NCBI GenBank assembly: GCA_003266105.1
Contig: MVAA01000082.1
Location: forward strand, 1 to 12,514
Direction of reading: 5' to 3'
Length of the DNA: 12,514 bases
DNA from: Methanosphaera sp. rholeuAM6
Lineage (GTDB): Archaea > Methanobacteriota > Methanobacteria > Methanobacteriales > Methanobacteriaceae
A program made the position numbers and the translations under genes. The notes beneath the pieces are model-generated. The model was not told where the DNA came from. It was given only the letters and a program-made list of their open reading frames with translations, and ran no database searches. Shown piece after piece: positions 7,121 to 12,514 of the stretch (its first letter is position 1; each line of letters opens with the position of its first letter).

Positions 7121-7130
7121 TTTTATATAT
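7121..7130 (-). promoter_or_regulatory. TATA box of the SDR gene
   Basis: On the minus strand ATATATAAAA lies 33 bases before the start codon, a good match to a methanogen TATA box. Transcription would begin close to the AAGGAG ribosome-binding site (7096-7102), giving a very short leader. Confidence 0.5.
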
Positions 7131-7147
7131 GTGAGATAGTCTCACAT
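7129..7147. promoter_or_regulatory. Perfect 8-bp palindrome abutting the SDR TATA box (candidate operator)
   Basis: ATGTGAGA (7129-7136) and TCTCACAT (7140-7147) are perfect inverted repeats with a 3-base TAG spacer. The palindrome overlaps the upstream edge of the TATA box and covers the BRE position, so a bound protein would block or help TBP/TFB. No regulator gene is adjacent, and no second copy was noticed in the window. Confidence 0.5.
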
Positions 7148-7439
7148 TATATATCATGATTTATCATTATTGTTTAATATATTTTTTTGGCAATTTTTAA
7201 CTTCTAAAAAAGACTTTAGAATTCAGTAGCCATTTAATAGTTAATTAGATTTATCTTATTTGTTTCAAAAAATTTTATAAAGATTGCATTAACTATCAGA
7301 AATACTCTTCCGTTAAAAAATTTATTAAAAATAGGATAAATAATATTTTTACATTATTATCAATCAGTTACTTCTTTATGGTATGTGTAATTCATTCTTA
7401 TTAGGTTGATTTTAAAAAAGAATATTAATAAATTGACTT

Positions 7440-7454
7440 AAAAAAGAGTGGGGG
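7440..7454 (-). terminator. C-run/T-run 3' element of argG
   Basis: On the minus strand, 16 bases after the argG stop, five C (7454-7450) are followed by ACTC and six T (7445-7440). It parallels the element after the SDR gene. Confidence 0.45.
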
Positions 7455-7470
7455 TGATATTATAGAATAT

Positions 7471-8655
7471 TTACTTTCTATTGCATACCTTATGATATTC
7501 TGCTCCCTGAAGGTCATGGAATTTAACCATACCAATCATTTCTCTTTGGTCTATGAGTTCTTTATCATCAAAGGAGACTGTTTCTTCATTGTATAAGGCA
7601 CAGCATGAGCTTTTGGTAATTACTTTCATTGAACCTTTATGTAATCTTACTTCCACACAACCGTTTACTCTTCTTTGCATGTGGTCATTTACAACATCCA
7701 AGTCTTTTCTGAGTGGTTCGTTCCACAATCCGTTATATACCAGTTCAGCATATGTTTGACTGATGTTTTCTGCAAATTTAATTTCTTTTCTACTGAAAAC
7801 CAGTTTTTCTAAGGCTGCGTGTGCTGTTATAAGAAGAATTGCTCCGGGAGTTTCATAGTTTTCCCTTGATTTTAAACCAATGATTCTGTCTTCAATCATG
7901 TCTATTCTACCAATACCATGTTTTCCAGCTATTTCATTTGCTTTTCTTATGAGTGATACAGGATCTAACTTTTCATCGTCAATTTTTGTTGGTTCACCAT
8001 ATTTAAAATGAATTTTAACTATTTGAGGTTCATCCGGTGCATCCACTGTTGATTTTGTCCATTCGTAAATCTCTTCAGGTGCTGCTGTTGCAGGATTTTC
8101 AAGTATTCCACCCTCTATGGATCTTCCCCAAAGGTTTTCATCAATACTGAATATTTTCTCTGAAGGTAATGGAATTCCATGTTCTTTTGCATATTCCTGT
8201 TCTTCCGTTCTTGTAAGGTTGTAGTCTCTTATTGGTGCAACAATATCTATGTTGGATTCTGAACGGATTGTTGCTTCAAATCTGAACTGGTCATTTCCTT
8301 TACCGGTACAGCCGTGTGCAATAGTTTTTGCTCCTTCCTTTTTTGCTACTTCCACTATTTTCTTTGCAATTAATGGTCTTGCAAATGCTGTACTTAGTGG
8401 GTATCCTTCGTATAATGCATTTGTTTTAATACATCTGAAAGCATAGTCTTTTGCAAATTCGTCCTTTGCATCGATTGTATAGTGTTTGCTTGAACCAATT
8501 TTTTCTGCTGCTTCTTGTGGTCTTTTTATTTCATCTTCAGGCTGTCCTACATCTACACAGGCAGTTATAACTTCCATATCATATTTTTCCTGTAAGAGTT
8601 TAACACAGACTGACGTGTCTAATCCTCCACTGAATGCTAATACTACTTTTTCCAT
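7471..8655 (-). CDS. argG: Argininosuccinate synthase
   Basis: A 394-aa argininosuccinate synthase, which joins citrulline and aspartate using ATP (AMP and pyrophosphate are released) in arginine synthesis. It has the N-type ATP pyrophosphatase loop AFSGGLDTS (7-15), the substrate-binding YPLSTAFARPLIA (85-97), HGCTGKGNDQ (114-123) and SIDENLWGRSIEGG (170-183), and full family length. The longest frame begins at a GTG at 8664, but that GTG is part of the GGTGA ribosome-binding site (8665-8661 on the minus strand). The ATG at 8655, five bases on, gives the usual MEKVVLAFSGG start. argH and other arg genes are absent from the window. It is transcribed divergently from an AstE/AspA-like deacylase gene, and ends with a C-run/T-run element. 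Confidence 0.97.
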   Translation of the reverse strand: MEKVVLAFSGGLDTSVCVKLLQEKYDMEVITACVDVGQPEDEIKRPQEAAEKIGSSKHYTIDAKDEFAKDYAFRCIKTNALYEGYPLSTAFARPLIAKKIVEVAKKEGAKTIAHGCTGKGNDQFRFEATIRSESNIDIVAPIRDYNLTRTEEQEYAKEHGIPLPSEKIFSIDENLWGRSIEGGILENPATAAPEEIYEWTKSTVDAPDEPQIVKIHFKYGEPTKIDDEKLDPVSLIRKANEIAGKHGIGRIDMIEDRIIGLKSRENYETPGAILLITAHAALEKLVFSRKEIKFAENISQTYAELVYNGLWNEPLRKDLDVVNDHMQRRVNGCVEVRLHKGSMKVITKSSCCALYNEETVSFDDKELIDQREMIGMVKFHDLQGAEYHKVCNRK

Positions 8656-8660
8656 TATTT

Positions 8661-8665
8661 TCACC
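8661..8665 (-). promoter_or_regulatory. argG: Shine-Dalgarno GGTGA deciding the argG start
   Basis: GGTGA on the minus strand lies five bases before the ATG at 8655. It contains the upstream in-frame GTG, which therefore is not the likely start. Confidence 0.65.
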
Positions 8666-8725
8666 GTTATGTAATTGTTTAAAAGTTAAATAAATCTCTC
8701 GTAAAAATTTATTGATTAATGAATT

Positions 8726-8743
8726 TATTATAATATAATATAT
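8726..8743 (-). promoter_or_regulatory. argG: Possible TATA region of argG
   Basis: The minus strand reads ATATATTATATTATAATA here. A start about 25 bases downstream would give a leader of 45-50 bases. The stretch is so AT-rich that the exact box cannot be chosen. Confidence 0.25.
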
Positions 8744-8780
8744 CTCTTATTTTTTTATTAAATTTTGTTATTATGTCTAA

Positions 8781-8790
8781 ACTTAAATAT
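8781..8790 (+). promoter_or_regulatory. Possible TATA box of the deacylase-FUSC-YdjM unit
   Basis: ACTTAAATAT lies about 25-30 bases before the ribosome-binding site AAGGAAG (8814-8820), so transcripts would have a very short leader. Weak match, favoured mainly by position. Confidence 0.28.
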
Positions 8791-8825
8791 TCATTAATAC
8801 ATAAACATCTACTAAGGAAGATATT

Positions 8826-9563
8826 ATGTCTGAATTTGAATGTACTGTGATTGATTCATCTACACAGGGTAATGTACTGGCTAACAATCAGTTAAACAGG
8901 TATTTTATAAACATGGGTTTTAGAAGAAATGCCATTTTAATGAAATACATTGAAAAGACACGCGAGGGTAGTGTAGTTTTCACCACAGGCTGTGGCCGTT
9001 ACAATTTATTACTGGTTGGAGGGGTTCATGGAAATGAACTGCCATCACAGGCAGCTTTAGTACATTTGATGGAAGAGATAATACTTGATAAGATAAGTGT
9101 TAAATGCAAATTACATATAGTCCCTTTTTTAATTCCTTTTACAACCATGAACAATTTTAGAAAATACAATGACATGGACATGAATCGTAATGCCCATTCG
9201 GAGGGAATCACTAAGAAAATAGTTGATTACGCTCAGAACAATTCTGTCACAGCATTATGTGATTGTCATTCAACAGATCCAAACAATAAGCCGGGATTTG
9301 CCAGTGTATTCTGTTCAGCAAGACCCTTATTTGACAGTATTAAGATAGCTAAACACATTTGCATTAATACATCCTCAAGGATACTGCCGATAACCGAAGC
9401 AGGCTCTGTATTGTATGGTGCAGTGGAAGATGAATCAAATCTTAGGGGGATACCGGCAGTTACATGCGAAACAGTTGAGGAAGCGGGACAAATTACTTCA
9501 GAAAGTGTTAATTTTTCTTATTCTCAGATAATATCGTTTCTGGATTATTTTGGTGTGATATGA
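8826..9563 (+). CDS. AstE/AspA-type zinc deacylase (M14-like)
   Basis: A 245-aa protein of the succinylglutamate desuccinylase/aspartoacylase group, zinc hydrolases with the M14 carboxypeptidase fold. Zinc ligands are visible as GGVHGNE (His68, Glu71) and DCHST (His148). DMNR (118-121) matches the substrate-binding Asn-Arg pair, and TCETVEEAG holds the probable catalytic Glu215. It is shorter than typical aspartoacylase or AstE (roughly 300-330 aa) and seems to lack their C-terminal beta domain. There is no signal peptide, so it should act in the cytoplasm. The acyl-amino acid or amide substrate cannot be read from the sequence. ATG at 8826 follows AAGGAAG. The next gene starts 10 bases after the stop, so the protein probably works with the membrane proteins that follow. 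It diverges from argG, but a link to arginine or aspartate metabolism is only a guess. Confidence 0.8.
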   Translation: MSEFECTVIDSSTQGNVLANNQLNRYFINMGFRRNAILMKYIEKTREGSVVFTTGCGRYNLLLVGGVHGNELPSQAALVHLMEEIILDKISVKCKLHIVPFLIPFTTMNNFRKYNDMDMNRNAHSEGITKKIVDYAQNNSVTALCDCHSTDPNNKPGFASVFCSARPLFDSIKIAKHICINTSSRILPITEAGSVLYGAVEDESNLRGIPAVTCETVEEAGQITSESVNFSYSQIISFLDYFGVI

Positions 9564-9573
9564 GGTTACAGTT

Positions 9574-11397
9574 ATGGATTACAATAATATTAAGAAACTT
9601 TTACTTGTATACCTCATACTGTTGGTATTTATAGGGGTTTTCGCTCTGATATTCGGCACTAAAAATCTTGTCATACCAATAGTAGTGGCTATAACTGCGG
9701 TTTTCACTATTCGTTCGGATTATTCGATAAGCCCTAAGTTATCCTTTCTGAAAATACTTTTCGTGTTCTGGTGCTGTGCTTTTGTGGCATTTATCAATAC
9801 TCCTGAAAATGTACTTGGTTTGATATTGGGTTTCATATTAATCTTTCTTATAACAACTTCTTCATTCCACGTGTTAACAAGCTACTCGTACATGCCTTAT
9901 GTAATGTGTTATCTGATGATGATGTCCTCTTCAGTTACAATGGAACAAATGCCTGTAAGACTGTTGGCTCTGGCTGTAGGGGCATTGCTGATTGTACTAT
10001 TAAATCTTCTGGTACACAGGTCAAAACATTATGATACAAAGGAAGAATTGGTGAATTCATTATTGGATGATTTAATGTTGGTTATTGATGCTAAATTAAA
10101 TAATGAAGAATATGAATCCACTATTCCTAAGATAAATGATAATGTAAGCAGTACTGTATTTGAAAACCTTGGTTACAGGTATCTTAACAATTACAGGAGG
10201 GAATCATTGACAACAATATGTAAAACTGCTGATGGCATTCTTAATTTAATTAATACGGGAAATTTAACGGATGAAGAGTTAAACAGAATTAAAACCGAGA
10301 TAATTCATGTTAAAAACAATGAGAAAATATTCAGGAAACAGAATGAATCGAAAGTATTGTCAGTCATACTGTTAAATCTTGAAATCATTGAATCACAGAT
10401 GGATGATATGGAAGTGGATGTGGAAAACACTTATGATTTGAGTGTTGTCACTTCATTTATCAAGAATTCCCTGTCTTTTTCATCATTTGGGGTTTCATTT
10501 GCAATAAAGTTGGCATCTTTGATATCATTCTGGGAATTGTTGGGGATGCTGTTTGATTTGCCATATGTTAAATGGTTGTACTTTTCATCATTGGCTCTTT
10601 TAATACCATATGCTGATGACGCATCAGAAAAATCCAAGATCAGAATAATAGCAACAGTTATTGGAGTAATATTGTTTGTTGTTGTGCTGATGGCATTATT
10701 CAGTGATTATTCAATATTCAATCTATTGAACATAAACGTATCGTCATCTTTAATTTCAGTAGTATTCATTTTATTACTGGTTCTGTTGCTGTTATTGTTT
10801 TTCAAAGACCAGCTTAGAAGAACGATTATTACAACGTTGCTGTCTTTGATGATGGCACTCAAATATATCAATCTTGTCATGGCAATATCATTGAAACTGT
10901 TGTGGTTATTTGTTGCAGTAATCGTGGCATACGTTTTGACAATGTATGTGATGCCTTATTCAATTAGAAAGGAAACCATAAAGACGTTGAACATATGTGA
11001 AAAAATCAATGATAAACTTGTTGATTTGCTTAAAAATCAATCAAAACAGGAAGAAACACTTTCAAAGGCAGGTTTAATAGTTTCCAGTAATGTTATTAAT
11101 GGTCATATAAGTTCAAATAACATAACATTACAGGATTCAACGATAAAAGAACTTAATGTGGTACAGAAGAGTATCGCAGTATTATGTGACTTTTTACTTA
11201 ACAATATTCAAATAGGCAAATTGAATCAAAAATCAAAAGAAAGTATTTATAATATTCTTTCACTTAAAGAAGTGGATGTAACAGAGGATATGTGTTATGA
11301 GGAAAAATTAAGTATTTATACTACAAAACACATATTAAACTTAAAACAAGAAGAAGAACAATTGTTATCAAATTTAAATAAAGAGGAACTAGGATAA
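9574..11397 (+). CDS. FUSC-like (aromatic acid exporter type) membrane protein
   Basis: A 607-aa membrane protein with two hydrophobic blocks, each of about six helices: residues 9-147 and 303-460. A soluble segment of about 150 residues separates them, and a soluble, helix-rich tail of about 145 residues (465-607) follows. This duplicated layout is that of FUSC/aromatic acid exporter (AaeB, YccS, plant ALMT-like) proteins. The second block shows the family pattern best: FAIKLASLISFWELLG, then DLPYVKWLYFSSLALLIP, then SEKSKIRIIATVIGVI, corresponding to the family's WxxLT..P...T..R..GT core. Transport of an organic anion is a reasonable inference, with no substrate indicated. GAGGT at 9562-9566 overlaps the stop codon of the preceding gene, and its own stop overlaps the next start codon by one base. 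The three genes are thus probably translated from one message. Confidence 0.68.
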   Translation: MDYNNIKKLLLVYLILLVFIGVFALIFGTKNLVIPIVVAITAVFTIRSDYSISPKLSFLKILFVFWCCAFVAFINTPENVLGLILGFILIFLITTSSFHVLTSYSYMPYVMCYLMMMSSSVTMEQMPVRLLALAVGALLIVLLNLLVHRSKHYDTKEELVNSLLDDLMLVIDAKLNNEEYESTIPKINDNVSSTVFENLGYRYLNNYRRESLTTICKTADGILNLINTGNLTDEELNRIKTEIIHVKNNEKIFRKQNESKVLSVILLNLEIIESQMDDMEVDVENTYDLSVVTSFIKNSLSFSSFGVSFAIKLASLISFWELLGMLFDLPYVKWLYFSSLALLIPYADDASEKSKIRIIATVIGVILFVVVLMALFSDYSIFNLLNINVSSSLISVVFILLLVLLLLLFFKDQLRRTIITTLLSLMMALKYINLVMAISLKLLWLFVAVIVAYVLTMYVMPYSIRKETIKTLNICEKINDKLVDLLKNQSKQEETLSKAGLIVSSNVINGHISSNNITLQDSTIKELNVVQKSIAVLCDFLLNNIQIGKLNQKSKESIYNILSLKEVDVTEDMCYEEKLSIYTTKHILNLKQEEEQLLSNLNKEELG

Positions 11398-12131
11398 TGT
11401 CATCATACAAAGCACATGCATTGGCAGGTATAATACTGGCTTTTCCATTTATACCAAGCTTTTTTTATTTGTTCTTTGCAGTGATAGGTGCATCAATACC
11501 TGATATGGACCATGATCATAATAAGAACAAGGTAAACTCCATGTTCCTGGTTGGGATAATAATCTCATTATTGCTGGTTATTCTTAAGGGTTCGATATTG
11601 TCCGGTCTCATAATCGTATTGTTGGCCATAACATTCTACTACTCAAAGCACAGGGGTTTGACTCATTCGGTTGCCGGAATTACAGTTATCTGTTTATTGC
11701 TGCTATTTATGATGATGGGATTTTTACCGGTAGTATCAAGTCTGGCCGAATATGCCCATTATGCATTGCCCAACAATTTATCAATATTCATAATTTTATC
11801 GTTGCTTGGATACTTTGTGGTCAGCCGTAAAGTTCTAACATACTATGAGATAGTTCTTGCGGTTTGTCTGTTTTTGGCCCCGGTAAACATTGATGTTATT
11901 AATTGGAGAATAATTTTCATAATGTTGTTTCTGGGAGCCATGAGTCATTTGTTGCTGGATCTTATGACTCCTTCAGGGTTGGCAGTTTTCTGGCCCTTAT
12001 CGGAAAGGGTTTATTATAAAAGGTTGGGAATACTGATTATTGCCATATGGCTCTTTTTAGCAGTGACTTATGTTTATGAATTCGGTCATATACTGTTTAC
12101 ATATCAGCCGTTATTAAATTATGTTATATGA
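11397..12131 (+). CDS. YdjM-like membrane-bound metal-dependent hydrolase
   Basis: A 244-aa polytopic membrane protein of the YdjM/DUF457 family (LexA-regulated, membrane-bound metal-dependent hydrolase). Conserved polar residues lie in a typical order: His7 in YKAH, GASIPDMDHDH (31-41) with Asp36, Asp38 and His39, KHRGLTHS (84-91) with His85 and His90, and GAMSHLLLDLMTPSG (180-194) with His184 and Asp188. About six hydrophobic helices surround them, which places a metal site at the membrane. The biochemical substrate of the family is unknown to me; phosphatase-like or lipid-related activity is often assumed. ATG at 11397 shares its A with the TAA of the FUSC-like gene, with AGAGGA just upstream, so translation is coupled. 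It closes the three-gene unit and is followed by a T-run terminator. Confidence 0.82.
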   Translation: MSSYKAHALAGIILAFPFIPSFFYLFFAVIGASIPDMDHDHNKNKVNSMFLVGIIISLLLVILKGSILSGLIIVLLAITFYYSKHRGLTHSVAGITVICLLLLFMMMGFLPVVSSLAEYAHYALPNNLSIFIILSLLGYFVVSRKVLTYYEIVLAVCLFLAPVNIDVINWRIIFIMLFLGAMSHLLLDLMTPSGLAVFWPLSERVYYKRLGILIIAIWLFLAVTYVYEFGHILFTYQPLLNYVI

Positions 12132-12148
12132 CAAAATTTTCATAATAC

Positions 12149-12166
12149 TTTTTTTTTATATTTTTA
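12149..12166 (+). terminator. T9 tract after the YdjM-like gene
   Basis: Seventeen bases after the stop codon come nine T (12149-12157), then ATA and five more T. The preceding AAAATTTT is a small self-complementary stretch. This fits an archaeal T-run terminator for the three-gene unit. Confidence 0.5.
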
Positions 12167-12222
12167 TATTGCATAGCAATCTTTCATATTGTTTCAACAG
12201 TCTATTTTTCGCCTATTTTATG

Positions 12223-12286
12223 TTTACATAAAAAATAATTCATAACTATTAAATATGTAGTTTTTACATAAATATATTCATACTAT
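12223..12286. repeat. Imperfect direct repeat pair, 40-bp period
   Basis: The units at 12223-12249 and 12263-12286 share TTTACATAAA, then ATTCATA, then CTAT in the same order, with small length differences between blocks. Start-to-start distance is 40 bp, near four helical turns. They might be paired protein-binding sites or the remains of a small duplication. Confidence 0.45.
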
Positions 12287-12420
12287 ATACTTGAAATGTG
12301 AAGTTTTTCTTTTTTAAGTATGGAGTTTTTGTAGCTAATTAATTTAACTTATGAATGGGACATTAATCTGTGGAAAATACACATAAGGTTATGTCTAGAA
12401 CCTTTAAGAACAAAAAGGGG

Positions 12421-12445
12421 ATTGCTTAGTAATTATATAAGCAAT
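12421..12445. promoter_or_regulatory. 8-bp inverted repeat around a TATA-like box
   Basis: ATTGCTTA (12421-12428) and TAAGCAAT (12438-12445) are perfect inverted repeats with a 9-base spacer. The TATA-like TTATATAA (12433-12440) lies in the spacer and right arm, so a dimeric regulator bound here would cover the TATA box. Confidence 0.4.
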
Positions 12446-12463
12446 GATATAGTATACTAGGAA

Positions 12464-12487
12464 ATCTTATTAACAAAACAATAAGAT
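12464..12487 (+). promoter_or_regulatory. 8-bp inverted repeat in a possible leader
   Basis: ATCTTATT (12464-12471) and AATAAGAT (12480-12487) form a perfect 8-bp stem with an 8-base loop. A second pairing, AACAAT (12477-12482) with ATTGTT (12489-12494), uses part of the same bases and would exclude it. The pairings are AT-rich and individually weak. Confidence 0.3.
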
Positions 12488-12514
12488 AATTGTTCGTATT
12501 ATATAAAAACGGAG

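Larger units (their letters stand above)
7089..7470. other. Intergenic region between argG and the SDR gene
   Basis: These 382 bp lie downstream of argG and upstream of the SDR gene, both on the minus strand. They hold the argG 3' element at the right end and the SDR promoter, palindrome and ribosome-binding site at the left end. The middle (about 7150-7435) is very AT-rich with stops in all frames; I see no gene, RNA or strong structure, only a 7-bp inverted repeat at 7202-7221. Confidence 0.6.
12132..12514. other. Gene-free right end, repeat- and dyad-rich
   Basis: No reading frame of note is present in these 383 bp. From left to right they hold the T-run terminator of the preceding unit, an imperfect direct repeat (12223-12249 and 12263-12286), and a segment dense in inverted repeats (12381-12494). 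TATA-like stretches occur at 12433-12440 and 12499-12507, and the window ends in ACGGAG, which could be a ribosome-binding site. This is most simply the promoter and leader of a rightward gene starting just outside the window. Confidence 0.5.

Noticed and set aside
7202..7221. TTCTAAA/TTTAGAA 7-bp hairpin in the argG-SDR spacer
   Set aside because: Not followed by a T run on either strand, far from gene ends, and weak.
8715..8798. ATTAATGAAT (8715-8724) and ATTCATTAAT (8789-8798) as inverted repeats in the argG/deacylase divergent region
   Set aside because: Ten bases match, but the region is so AT-rich that one such distant pair is expected fairly often by chance, and the arms do not extend. 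Not listed as an operator.
12168..12180. ATTGC-ATA-GCAAT small inverted repeat after the terminator
   Set aside because: Only five base pairs; common by chance.
1..12514. tRNA/rRNA genes, CRISPR arrays, insertion sequences, att sites
   Set aside because: No regularly spaced direct repeats, transposase or integrase motifs, or cloverleaf-like GC-rich segments were seen. All long frames are housekeeping-type genes in consistent composition.

Overview
The window most likely comes from an AT-rich methanogenic archaeon of the Methanobacteriales, probably a gut Methanosphaera or a close relative. The main evidence is a complete CfbD (the NifD-like catalytic subunit of coenzyme F430 synthesis, a methanogen/ANME hallmark), an archaeal-type YchF/Obg-like GTPase, a CbiE cobalamin enzyme, GGTGA/AAGGAG Shine-Dalgarno sites, TATA-type promoter elements and long T-run 3' ends. 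The genus is an inference from composition and gene content, not from a search.

Left part (1-4417, all +): cbiE stands alone behind its own promoter region. It is followed by an apparent operon of three genes: a YchF-like GTPase, a 388-aa protein that looks like a UDP-sugar dehydrogenase stripped of its catalytic residues, and cfbD. The GTPase and pseudo-dehydrogenase are 13 nt apart, and the pseudo-dehydrogenase stop overlaps the cfbD start (ATGA). CbiE (corrin ring) and CfbD (F430) both act in modified-tetrapyrrole synthesis. The pseudo-dehydrogenase is the best candidate here for an undescribed partner in F430 formation.

Middle (4524-8655): a CoA-disulfide reductase/NADH oxidase-like flavoprotein carries an unusual acidic EPVD-repeat tail and ends at a clear hairpin-plus-T9 terminator. 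Converging on it from the minus strand are a short-chain dehydrogenase with highly biased codons and an operator-like palindrome abutting its TATA box, and argG (argininosuccinate synthase). The two minus-strand genes share a similar 3'-end element.

Right part (8826-12131, +, divergent from argG): a tight three-gene unit encodes a zinc-dependent AstE/AspA-type deacylase, a two-repeat FUSC-like membrane protein and a YdjM-like membrane-bound metal-dependent hydrolase. This looks like an envelope or small-molecule export/processing cassette. The last 383 bp hold no gene but are rich in direct and inverted repeats and probably form the control region of a gene beyond the window edge.

No tRNA, rRNA, CRISPR array, insertion sequence or integrase was recognised.
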